Below, piece after piece: positions 6,934-13,730 of a stretch of DNA of 15,512 nt. Position 1 is the stretch's first letter. Every line of letters starts with the position of its first letter. The DNA comes from Selenomonadaceae bacterium (GTDB lineage Bacteria; Bacillota; Negativicutes; Selenomonadales; Selenomonadaceae): the NCBI GenBank assembly GCA_017484235.1, contig JAFUTM010000168.1, positions 1 through 15,512 of the forward strand, read 5' to 3'. Below the pieces are notes generated by a model. The model saw nothing but the letters and a program-made list of their open reading frames with translations, had not been told where the DNA came from and made no database searches. The position numbers and the translations under genes were made by a program.

Positions 6934-6960
6934 TTGACAATATATATATATATATAATAG
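6934..6960 (+). promoter_or_regulatory. TTGACA followed by a TA-repeat spacer: possible phase-variable promoter
   Basis: A perfect -35 TTGACA (6934-6939) is followed by A, then eight TA units (6941-6956), then ATAG. TATAAT (6953-6958) overlaps the repeat end with a spacer of only 13 bases; two more TA units would give the ideal 17. Dinucleotide tracts in this position are known to change by slippage and switch promoters. That it does so here is inference. Confidence 0.45.
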
Positions 6961-7008
6961 AAGTATTAACTTTTTTAATGTAAATGAGATTGAAGGTGAT
7001 TTTTTATA

Positions 7009-7521
7009 ATGAAAAAAATAATTTCAACAATTTTAATGATGTTCTTGATGATGACGCTCACTTCGGTGACCCACGCGGAATGGCCTTCTTATTGGAAAGG
7101 CGATAAAAAATTTCCACTTATCTTTGGATTCAGAATGAACTCATTTTATTTGGACAGAACGTCTATGGTAGTTAAAGAAAATAATCCACCGTACTATGTG
7201 ATTGCAGCGAATGTGTTTTCCGTTGAGAATAACACAGATTATTCTTATCAGAGCAACGCTATAAAACATACGTGGACGTTTGAAATTCGCTACGATGATA
7301 ATGAAACTTCAATGTATTTAAAAACCGATGACGGATGGACTTATCTCAGTCCGCTGGCTACGGGCAGCACACGTGAACAGGAAATGGCAATGAACGCTGG
7401 CGAAGCAATGTGGTATGTATTCAAGGGCAGCAAATTTTACGGCGCATATACCTGGACAGATAGCAAACATAGTAAGGCGGAATCACCTACATTTACGAAT
7501 GGTTTGTATGACAGATTATAA
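7009..7521 (+). CDS. Secreted protein of unknown function
   Basis: A 170-residue protein beginning with a Met-rich signal peptide (MKKIISTILMMFLMMTLTSV, cut after THA near residue 23). The mature part, about 147 residues, has no cysteine and no further membrane segment. It is rich in aromatic and polar residues (WPSYWKGDKKFP, FYLDRTSMVV, TWTFEIRYDD, GDG-like DDGWTYL), suggesting a small beta-rich periplasmic or exported domain. I do not recognise the family. The start has AAGGTG 10 bases upstream. The next gene starts 18 bases after its stop and has a very similar signal peptide, so the two are probably co-transcribed. Two candidate promoters lie at 6898-6960, one with a slippage-prone repeat. 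Confidence 0.85.
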   Translation: MKKIISTILMMFLMMTLTSVTHAEWPSYWKGDKKFPLIFGFRMNSFYLDRTSMVVKENNPPYYVIAANVFSVENNTDYSYQSNAIKHTWTFEIRYDDNETSMYLKTDDGWTYLSPLATGSTREQEMAMNAGEAMWYVFKGSKFYGAYTWTDSKHSKAESPTFTNGLYDRL

Positions 7522-7539
7522 TTTGAGGAGTGATATATT

Positions 7540-7890
7540 ATGAAAAAAATTATTATGACAATGTTAATGATTCTTGCCACGACGACTGCCGCATTCGCCG
7601 CTCCTGCACAGTCGAATATGGATTATGAATTTGTTTCACTTGCATATGACAGTTACGATTCATCTGATTTTAGAGGCAAAGCCGATTATTATGTGATAGT
7701 AAATTGTCGTCAATGGGTGACTTTGAGAAGTAGACCGTCAGTTTATGGTGACGATTTAGCACATATTCCACTTGGTACAAAAGTTTTGGTTTCTGATGTT
7801 CCAAGCCGCAATGGATTTTTGCCGGTTCAGTATGGTAGTCTCAAAGGTTACGTATTAGAAGAGTATTTGAAATTCGTAAGCATGTCATAA
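7540..7890 (+). CDS. Secreted SH3-domain (SH3_3-like) small protein
   Basis: A 116-residue protein with a signal peptide (residues 1-20, cut at AFA/AP). Residues ~50-112 fit a bacterial SH3 domain: VNCRQWVTLRSRPS at the start, IPLGTKVLV in the middle and the closing KGYVLEEYLKF. Such domains bind peptidoglycan or other envelope ligands. No catalytic domain is attached, so it is either a stand-alone binder or a partner of the preceding secreted protein. The start is preceded by GAGGAGTG, and the gene ends about 26 bases before a hairpin terminator. The SH3 assignment rests on motif shape and domain size, not on a search. Confidence 0.85.
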   Translation: MKKIIMTMLMILATTTAAFAAPAQSNMDYEFVSLAYDSYDSSDFRGKADYYVIVNCRQWVTLRSRPSVYGDDLAHIPLGTKVLVSDVPSRNGFLPVQYGSLKGYVLEEYLKFVSMS

Positions 7891-7916
7891 TAATAATTTT
7901 GAATAATGTAAAGATA

Positions 7917-7955
7917 AAAAGCTGCCCATCGAAAGATGAACAGCTTTTATTTTTA
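7917..7955 (+). terminator. Shared bidirectional terminator
   Basis: AAAAGCTG (7917-7924) pairs with CAGCTTTT (7941-7948). A two-base C/A mismatch follows, then CATC/GATG closed by a GAAA tetraloop. The plus side runs into TTTTATTTTTAAT and the minus side into a T run, so it can end both the SH3 gene and the converging coiled-coil gene. Confidence 0.8.
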
Positions 7956-7986
7956 ATCATTTTATTGCAACTTGTAATGATCATTA

Positions 7987-8550
7987 TCATTTAGCAGCTT
8001 TAGTGGACTTAGTCGACTTAACGGATTTAGAAGATTTAGCAGTTGATTTAACGGTTGGTTTAGCATCAGTAGATTTAACCTTTGCTTCGAGTTTTTTAAG
8101 CTCTTGGAGATTTTTGATTGACTCAGCAGAGGCCGTTTTAAAGTGTTCTTCAGCTTCAGCCAATTGAGCCTGCAACTTTTTGTTTTCATTGTCAAGTTCG
8201 TTGATTTCTTTTTCCTGAGTCTCCAGCTTTTCCAAATAGTTTTTCATATCGGTGCGGTATTGTTCCAGCTTAATCTCGTCGTTCTTATATTGAGCTTTTA
8301 CCTGTTCAAGTCTGCCGGCAAGATCATCATTCGTACTTTCAAGCTCGGTAATTTTATCACGCAGTTGCTCCAGCACCGCATCGTGAGAACGCTTCTCGTC
8401 TTCCATTTCGTTAATGCGGTTTTGTTGAGCATCAAAGTCCGCCTGCGTCTTCAATCCGTCCATATTAAAAATTTTTGTCTTCAATGCACCGATAAAATAA
8501 GCATCGTCCAGACATTCAAAAATTATGCGTTTAACATCATCGTATTCCAT
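7987..8550 (-). CDS. Coiled-coil protein with Lys/Ser/Thr-rich tail
   Basis: A 187-residue protein without signal peptide or membrane segment. Residues 1-32 form a small non-coil head (MEYDDVKRIIFECLDDAYF). Residues ~35-150 are one long heptad-repeat coiled coil rich in E, K, Q and L with several QLxxKxxELE-type stretches. Residues ~153-187 are a low-complexity basic tail made of KST, KSS and KSV steps ending in KAAK, like the tails of histone H1-like and phasin-type proteins. Such tails can bind DNA, RNA or polymer surfaces. The function is unknown. The start is supported by AAGGA ~9 bases upstream. It diverges from the cobD-like gene and converges on the secreted-protein pair. The tail codons are repetitive and could change length by recombination. 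Confidence 0.82.
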   Translation of the reverse strand: MEYDDVKRIIFECLDDAYFIGALKTKIFNMDGLKTQADFDAQQNRINEMEDEKRSHDAVLEQLRDKITELESTNDDLAGRLEQVKAQYKNDEIKLEQYRTDMKNYLEKLETQEKEINELDNENKKLQAQLAEAEEHFKTASAESIKNLQELKKLEAKVKSTDAKPTVKSTAKSSKSVKSTKSTKAAK

Positions 8551-8587
8551 ATAATCACGTCCTTAGTGAATTTTATAATAAATATAG

Positions 8588-8616
8588 TTGACAATTGAAT
8601 TGTGTTAGATTATATT
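8588..8616 (+). promoter_or_regulatory. Promoter for the cobD-like gene
   Basis: A perfect -35 TTGACA (8588-8593) is 17 bases from TATATT (8611-8616). The coding start at 8668 is about 52 bases downstream. The following hypothetical gene begins 15 bases after cobD and is likely on the same message. Confidence 0.7.
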
Positions 8617-8667
8617 ATAATTAAATAGATAAATTTTTGCAATATCTTTTTAGTGGTGGTAAATTAT

Positions 8668-9735
8668 TTGAATAAATTTGAACACGGCGGTAATATTTAT
8701 AACGATAATGGGCTTGCTGAGAGCTGGCTCGATATGAGTGCAAATATTAATCCTCTCGGTATGAGCAGCGCCGTCAAGTCAGCAATAATAAACAACATTG
8801 AAGGTTTAGTTCATTATCCTGATCCGACAGCACGTGAATTGAAGTCAGCAATTTCATATCGTTATAAAATTAGTCTTGAAAATATTATTACTCTCAACGG
8901 TGCGGCTGAATTCTTTTATTTATTTTTTAACACGATAAAACCTAAGCGCGTACTTATCATTGTGCCGAGTTTTTCTGATTATGAACGTGCGGCGCGTTCT
9001 GCCGGCTGCGATGTAGTATATTTTTTCGTCCGTGCTGAGGATAATTTTAAAGTAGATTTAGACCGCCTAATCAAAATTATTAAAAATGAAAATATTGACT
9101 GTGTGATACTCGGCAGTCCGAACAATCCAACGAGTAATTTTTTACTCAGCATTAGTGATATTATTCAATTAACTAAATTTGTTGAGTATGTTGTGATTGA
9201 TGAATCTTTTATTGATTTTATTTATGCCGATGTTTCTGTCAGGCAGTTGATTGGAACATATCCAAATTTAATTACTGTGCAGTCGATGACTAAGTTTTAC
9301 GCTCTGCCAGGCTTGCGGTTAGGCTTTGCCGTTGCCGATAAATCATTGATTGAACGACTGGAGAATTGCAAAGATGTCTGGAACGTGAATTATCTGGCAC
9401 AGAAAGCCGGAGTTGCGGCACTGAACGATGAAGAATTTTTTAATAAGACGTGCAGCTGGATTAATCTTGAAAGACCATATGTCACTGAACGACTTCAAAG
9501 AATCAACAACATTAAAATATTTAATCCGGCAGTAAATTTTGTACTTATTAAAATTAATGATTGTCAAACGGCAAATGAACTTTTAAATAAAATGCGTCAA
9601 CACAAGATTTTACTGAGGAGCTGTGCCAATTTTGCTGGTCTGGACGCGAGCTATATCAGAATGGCGATTCGCAGCCGAACTGATAATGATTGTGTTATAA
9701 ACTTATGGATAGATTTAATGGATAAAATAAAATAG
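8668..9735 (+). CDS. cobD: Threonine-phosphate decarboxylase CobD-like, PLP-dependent
   Basis: A fold-type I PLP enzyme of 355 residues. It opens with KFEHGGNIY, the N-terminal signature of CobD, and continues with ANINPLG, the GSPNNPTSN loop, the VIDESFIDF aspartate that contacts the PLP ring, and SMTKFYALPGLRLG with the Schiff-base lysine. CobD makes (R)-1-aminopropan-2-ol phosphate from threonine phosphate for the nucleotide loop of cobalamin. The relative HisC shares the fold, but HGGNIY favours CobD. I chose TTG at 8668, seven bases after GGTGGT, which gives MNKFEHGG. A GTG at 8653 in the same frame (360 residues) has no ribosome site but cannot be excluded. No other cobalamin gene is in the window. 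The ribosome site is weak, suggesting low expression. Confidence 0.85.
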   Translation: MNKFEHGGNIYNDNGLAESWLDMSANINPLGMSSAVKSAIINNIEGLVHYPDPTARELKSAISYRYKISLENIITLNGAAEFFYLFFNTIKPKRVLIIVPSFSDYERAARSAGCDVVYFFVRAEDNFKVDLDRLIKIIKNENIDCVILGSPNNPTSNFLLSISDIIQLTKFVEYVVIDESFIDFIYADVSVRQLIGTYPNLITVQSMTKFYALPGLRLGFAVADKSLIERLENCKDVWNVNYLAQKAGVAALNDEEFFNKTCSWINLERPYVTERLQRINNIKIFNPAVNFVLIKINDCQTANELLNKMRQHKILLRSCANFAGLDASYIRMAIRSRTDNDCVINLWIDLMDKIK

Positions 9736-9750
9736 CAGGAGGCGTTTAAA

Positions 9751-10836
9751 ATGGATTTTACGGTAATAGGAACAATACACTCACACATTCAGCAAAAAAA
9801 CTTAAAATTCGCGGCTAATTATAAACAGAAGACCGGACAGTCAGTGGTTAGTTCTTCTGGTAATTTGAATTTGGATTTAAAGGCAGCAAATAACCGCTCA
9901 CTCGTTGACAAGATGATTCAAGCCCAGCAGTCTAATAAAGATGAATATTCTAAACAACGAGTTTCGTCAATCAAACGTAAGCTAATGAGCGGCAAGAAGA
10001 TTTCTAACGAAGAGCTTGGCTATTTGCGTAAAAATGATCCAGACTTATACAAGAAGGCTAAAAAAGCCGAAGAATCGCGTGAAGAATTAAAATCTGCGCT
10101 TAGACGTGCCAAAACTAAAGACGAGGCGCGTAAAGCCATAACGCAGGCAATGATGAAAGCCTCTGCCGAAGCAACGGCTGAACTTGCTGCAGCAAAAACC
10201 GCCAGCGGTGTTGCAGGTGCGGCGGCTGGCGGTGGCAGCAATAATATATCGGCTGGTTATGAGGCTTCACAGGAAATCGGCGGACCAAATGCCGAAGCTA
10301 TTTCAAATTATGCAAATGGAAACGAGCCGTCAATGCTTAGACTTAATGAACAGATTACGGCATCGGCAGATACCGAAATTAATAATAATACGGAACTCAG
10401 CGAAGCTGCTAAACTCAAAGATATTAACGCGAATATCGCTGCGACCAATGAGATGAATGCTAAATCTGCGGTTGAAAAAACGGCAGCAGAGACAAACGAA
10501 CTTATTAACAAGCCGAATGAATCTAATGATAATGCGCCAAATAGCTTGAATAATAATGACTCGACTAATCCACTCAATAACAACAGTAATTCTAAATTTG
10601 AAATGTCTGGCATAATGGAGAAATTTATAATGGTCGTTCGGGCACTTGAAGATGAGTGGGCAACTTTTACAAAATCTGACGCTTACAAAGATTTAGCAGA
10701 AGATATGCTTGAAGAGGCTTTCGTCGATGAAAGAGGCAAACATTATAAGAAGAAACCTCATAATCTTATTGATAGACCTAATCAGCAGGTTCTTGATGTT
10801 ATTTCCGCTTATCGCAGTTCAATGTTATTTGAATGA
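9751..10836 (+). CDS. Unrecognised protein with helical KTK-motif domain and Asn-rich linker
   Basis: A 361-residue protein with AGGAGG before its ATG, so it is well translated. Residues 1-60 are polar. Residues ~68-140 are a charged helical segment reading KLMSGKKISNEELGYLRKND, followed by PDLYKKA and KTKDEARKAI; similar segments occur in uncharacterised Bacillota proteins, often near flagellar genes (from memory). Residues ~145-165 are Ala/Gly-rich. Residues ~165-285 are low complexity rich in Asn, Ser and Glu, probably disordered. Residues ~288-361 return to ordered sequence (IMEKFIMVVRALEDEWATF, ending YRSSMLFE). No signal peptide or membrane segment is seen. The function is unknown. It is 15 bases from cobD and ends before a strong terminator; the flagellar genes are just beyond on the other strand. 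Confidence 0.85.
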   Translation: MDFTVIGTIHSHIQQKNLKFAANYKQKTGQSVVSSSGNLNLDLKAANNRSLVDKMIQAQQSNKDEYSKQRVSSIKRKLMSGKKISNEELGYLRKNDPDLYKKAKKAEESREELKSALRRAKTKDEARKAITQAMMKASAEATAELAAAKTASGVAGAAAGGGSNNISAGYEASQEIGGPNAEAISNYANGNEPSMLRLNEQITASADTEINNNTELSEAAKLKDINANIAATNEMNAKSAVEKTAAETNELINKPNESNDNAPNSLNNNDSTNPLNNNSNSKFEMSGIMEKFIMVVRALEDEWATFTKSDAYKDLAEDMLEEAFVDERGKHYKKKPHNLIDRPNQQVLDVISAYRSSMLFE

Positions 10837-10865
10837 TAAAAATATTAACACTGGCAAATAGTAAT

Positions 10866-10905
10866 AAAGAGCTGTTGCAATAAGAAGAAGACAACAGCTC
10901 TTTTT
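10866..10905 (+). terminator. Strong, probably bidirectional terminator
   Basis: AAAGAGCTGTTG (10866-10877) pairs perfectly with CAACAGCTCTTT (10892-10903), followed by TT. The 12-base-pair stem has A and T flanks on both sides, so it can end the plus-strand gene at 10836 and the converging fliB at 10926. Confidence 0.9.
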
Positions 10906-10925
10906 AGTATGTAAGTGTAACCACT

Positions 10926-11945
10926 CTAATTACTATTCGGACGGAGAATGGACATTATTTTTAATATATCAAGTCCGGTTTGTTTTTGAAGCCACTTGTA
11001 ATACTCGACATCGTGATCTATATTACGGCTGAACCAAGTCACCACTTCTAATGGTTCGCCTTCACTTATCATTGTTTCAAGTATTTTATAAGTCAACACG
11101 TATATGCCATAATTTTGACTTATTGTGCCGTTTGTACGCCACGGGTAAATATTGCCAAAAAATTCATTGACCAAATAATTTTCAAGTATTTCAATGTTCG
11201 CCGTTCTCAATTCAAGATTTGGTTTAGTGACTATATCAGCTTTGGCTATTACTTCCAGCATTATTTTTTCATATGCAGTTTTATCGTATTTAATGCTGTT
11301 CAACATATGAGGTATCTGATTATTTATAAAACTGTCAGACTTATATATTGCCGTTAATTTATCAATTTCGCTTAATTCGTCTTTTTCCAAAATTTCGTCT
11401 AACTTATCTAAATAGAAACCCAGCACTATAAGCCGCTGATCCAGCGTTAAATCCTGTTTTTGGAGTATATACACGCCAGTCATTTGAATTTCCATTAAAT
11501 ACTCAGACAAATAATCCGGTAAGTTGGATTCATACATATCCGTTTCGTCGTCAGTTTCTGTTATGACAAACTCCATTTTCTCACTAAGGGCCAGCTTAGC
11601 GGCAAGTGGACACGCCAAAGAAAGCGTCCGCTCACAAAAATCTCCTATCACATAAGTGCGTCTCGGATAAGTCCGGCACGTTCCAGACAAAAACGGTTCA
11701 CCATATTTGAGCTGCAATCCACATAAACATTTTTCAGTTAAAAACGGACACGCATTTCGATTATCCATATTTATAAAGTATTTGCCTTTAGTATAGTCTG
11801 CTATATCCGATTTTTTATCTTTATATCGTTTATAAGAATTAGCATCAATTTCAATCTGCCAGTCTTTGCAGCACGAGCCGCCGCACGCTATTCCGTCACA
11901 TTGAAATTTGCTTACGTATTTTGGTTCATAATATGTCTTTTTCAT
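10926..11945 (-). CDS. fliB: Flagellin lysine-N-methylase FliB
   Basis: A 339-residue FliB-family protein. The N-terminal third holds the family's cysteine set: C16, C21, C25 and C26 (FQCDGIACGGSCC), C66 (CPFL), C73 and C75 (KCLCGL), C90 (GTCRTYPRR), C104 and C112. FliB methylates surface lysines of flagellin with S-adenosylmethionine, and the cysteines are thought to hold an iron-sulfur cluster. The C-terminal two thirds are mostly helical. The neighbours flgH and the rod gene on the same strand fit a flagellar role. The start at 11945 has only a weak GGA site; a TTG at 11960 would add five residues. No promoter of its own is clear, and an inverted repeat separates it from flgH. Flagellin itself is not in the window. 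Confidence 0.9.
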   Translation of the reverse strand: MKKTYYEPKYVSKFQCDGIACGGSCCKDWQIEIDANSYKRYKDKKSDIADYTKGKYFINMDNRNACPFLTEKCLCGLQLKYGEPFLSGTCRTYPRRTYVIGDFCERTLSLACPLAAKLALSEKMEFVITETDDETDMYESNLPDYLSEYLMEIQMTGVYILQKQDLTLDQRLIVLGFYLDKLDEILEKDELSEIDKLTAIYKSDSFINNQIPHMLNSIKYDKTAYEKIMLEVIAKADIVTKPNLELRTANIEILENYLVNEFFGNIYPWRTNGTISQNYGIYVLTYKILETMISEGEPLEVVTWFSRNIDHDVEYYKWLQKQTGLDILKIMSILRPNSN

Positions 11946-11962
11946 AATTAAAATCCACAATT

Positions 11963-12004
11963 AAAAATGCATAATTCAAGATTTAAATCCTGTTATGCAT
12001 TTTT
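11963..12004 (-). terminator. Perfect inverted repeat between flgH and fliB
   Basis: AAAAATGCATAA (11963-11974) and TTATGCATTTTT (11993-12004) are exact inverted copies with an 18-base loop. On the minus strand the second arm ends in TTTTT, so it can terminate the flgH transcript 9 bases after its stop. It begins 18 bases before fliB. The TGCAT core recalls the palindromic repeat at the right edge of the window. Confidence 0.6.
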
Positions 12005-12012
12005 ATTTTATA

Positions 12013-12597
12013 TCAGAATAAAATATTAAACACTTGAGTTAAAATGCCTTGACGCTGTTTAGCGTTCAATGGACCTTTACCATCAAATTTAAGCGTTGCA
12101 TTTGCCACTCTGTTACTAGATACTGTATTATTAGCGGTTACATCATCTCGCCTTATCACACCACGTATGGTAATTTTATGTTCGTCACGATTCTGCCAGA
12201 TCGACTGTGTGCCCTCAATAACTAAATTACCATTCGGCAGTACTTCTATGATTGTTACCGTTACGTTTCCAGTATAACTGTTTGTATCAGTTGCGCTGCC
12301 GGCCGCAGTAAATGAATCAGAGCCACCTGCCGTTGCAGCTGCTAAAAAGTGGAATATTCCTGTTCCGGCGTTCAAATTTACTGAACCACTTTTTGAATTA
12401 CTGCGCTGTTTTGAGGCTGTTTGTGATGTGGTTTCATTTATCACTATCGTCAGTATATCACCAACGTCGTGAGCTCTTCTGTCAGAGTACATACTCCAGC
12501 CGCCACTGTCTCGCCAAAGACTCCGCGCTTCAGTCGGAGCCGTCGTTAGTGTCAATATTATTGTTAAAAATGATAATATTGCAAATAACTTTTTCAC
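12013..12597 (-). CDS. flgH: Flagellar L-ring protein FlgH, without lipobox
   Basis: A 194-residue FlgH of slightly short length. Family features include SLWRDSGGWSMYSDRRAHDVGDILTIVINE at the N-terminus (residues 26-55), GNVTVTIIEVLPNGNLVIEG in the middle, and the closing GVIRRDDVTANNTVSSNRVANA region. FlgH forms the outer-membrane bushing around the flagellar rod. In proteobacteria it is a lipoprotein, but here the signal peptide ends TEA/RSLW and the whole protein has no cysteine, so it cannot be lipidated. The start is GTG at 12597, clearly set by GGAGGT seven bases upstream. It follows the rod gene by 30 bases, so both are likely one transcript. flgA and flgI, often neighbours, are absent here. 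Confidence 0.93.
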   Translation of the reverse strand: MKKLFAILSFLTIILTLTTAPTEARSLWRDSGGWSMYSDRRAHDVGDILTIVINETTSQTASKQRSNSKSGSVNLNAGTGIFHFLAAATAGGSDSFTAAGSATDTNSYTGNVTVTIIEVLPNGNLVIEGTQSIWQNRDEHKITIRGVIRRDDVTANNTVSSNRVANATLKFDGKGPLNAKQRQGILTQVFNILF

Positions 12598-12627
12598 CTA
12601 AGTCACCTCCATTAAAGTGAGCTATAA

Positions 12628-13578
12628 TCAGCTGACAGCACCTACGTCATTTACAGATTTATCCAGCATACTGTCTTGTGTTGTTACCGCCTTTGCACCG
12701 GCTTCATACATTCTGTGGTTATGTATAAGTTCTACCATTTCACGTACGATCTGTACATTTGATTTTTCCAACGCGCCTTGCAGTACCACTGCTTCATTAT
12801 TTGCAACCGGTTGCGCCAGATTGCCCTCTGCATCTGTTTTGGCATAGTACAAATTATCGCCCTGCTTGCCAAGTGCCATTCGATCTTCGAAATTAACTAC
12901 TTGTATTCGTGCCAACAGTTGACGGTTGCCCGCATTGCCATTCGTTACTATCTGATTTGGATCTTCAGCGTAAGGCTCGGTTCCTTCGCCTCTAATATAA
13001 ATGCCGCCGTCTTCAGATATTATCACTTCTCTGTTAAACATATCACGTGGAATTTGAATTGGCTGACCTGCTTCATCGAGAAGATTATAGCCACGAATAT
13101 CTTGGATATAGCCCTGAGCATTTCGGAAGAAAGCTCCATTTCGCGTATATCTTATGCCATCTGGACTTTGTATTGTAAAGAATCCTTCGCCGCCTATTGC
13201 CAAATCAAACTCATTGCCCGTCGTTTCAATTGGACCTTGACCCCAATCAACTGCAACTTCGTCTATGTAATCGCCTAAGCCTAAAAGACCGATGCTTGGA
13301 CGATAAAATGGATCAGCACTAAAACCTTTAAACTGCGTTACGTCCAAACTGCTAGTATTTAAACTGGCGTTAGTATTTATATCGCTGTTCATTCCGACCA
13401 TTCCGCCATCTTCGTGATCGTAGAATCGTCTAATCAGCATTGCTTCAAATTCACGATGAATAGCTTTATCACGTTTATAACCGGTCGTTGCTGCGTTTGC
13501 CAAATTGTTTGCAATGACATCTGTTCGTTTAGTTTCTGTTATCATTCCGGCTCCTGCCGTATATAATCCTCTCCACAT
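12628..13578 (-). CDS. Flagellar basal-body rod protein, FlgF/FlgG family
   Basis: A 316-residue hook/rod protein. It starts MWRGLYTAGAGMITETKRTD then NNLANAATTGYKRD, the N-terminal helix of the FlgE/F/G family, and ends in the matching helix (KSNVQIVREMVELIHNHRMYEAG ... SMLDKSVNDVG). In between is GGEGFFTIQSPDGIRYTRNGAF, the domain-1 signature. The N-terminus is closest in memory to Bacillus FlhO. Family members form the distal or proximal rod that passes through the L and P rings, and are exported by the flagellar type III system, hence no signal peptide. Whether it should be called FlgF or FlgG cannot be decided without a tree. AGGAGAT stands 10 bases before the start. Only one rod gene is present here, paired with flgH. 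Confidence 0.9.
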   Translation of the reverse strand: MWRGLYTAGAGMITETKRTDVIANNLANAATTGYKRDKAIHREFEAMLIRRFYDHEDGGMVGMNSDINTNASLNTSSLDVTQFKGFSADPFYRPSIGLLGLGDYIDEVAVDWGQGPIETTGNEFDLAIGGEGFFTIQSPDGIRYTRNGAFFRNAQGYIQDIRGYNLLDEAGQPIQIPRDMFNREVIISEDGGIYIRGEGTEPYAEDPNQIVTNGNAGNRQLLARIQVVNFEDRMALGKQGDNLYYAKTDAEGNLAQPVANNEAVVLQGALEKSNVQIVREMVELIHNHRMYEAGAKAVTTQDSMLDKSVNDVGAVS

Positions 13579-13592
13579 TGTTTAATCATCTC

Positions 13593-13616
13593 CTATAATA
13601 AAAGTTCGTTCGACAT
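13593..13616 (-). other. Seven-codon upstream open reading frame before the rod gene
   Basis: On the minus strand AGGAG, an 11-base gap and ATG begin a reading frame for MSNELLL, whose stop overlaps the ribosome-site region of the rod gene. It has its own plausible ribosome site but is too short for any family test. It may be chance. Confidence 0.25.
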
Positions 13617-13635
13617 TTATTTATTTTCTCCTGCT

Positions 13636-13641
13636 TATAAT
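13636..13641 (+). promoter_or_regulatory. Possible -10 box for leuA
   Basis: TATAAT (13636-13641) lies about 90 bases before the leuA start. No good -35 is present at the usual distance (TTCGAC is 21 bases away). The divergent gap 13579-13730 shows no recognisable T-box leader, and no clear promoter for the rod gene was found. Confidence 0.3.
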
Positions 13642-13730
13642 AAATTTTTTATGGCTTGTTTTGTAGACAATCTCTAATAAAACTTGCAAAACTGCCAATG
13701 CTGTGGTATCTTTATATGGAGGTGAATTTA

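Noticed and set aside
8143..8598. Phe/Leu-rich open frame on the plus strand that looks like membrane segments
   Set aside because: It is the antisense of the coiled-coil gene; Lys/Glu codons read backwards give Phe and Leu.
13656..13730. GTGGTATC upstream of leuA, recalling the T-box core
   Set aside because: The divergent gap is too short for a T-box leader, and no specifier stem or terminator is present.
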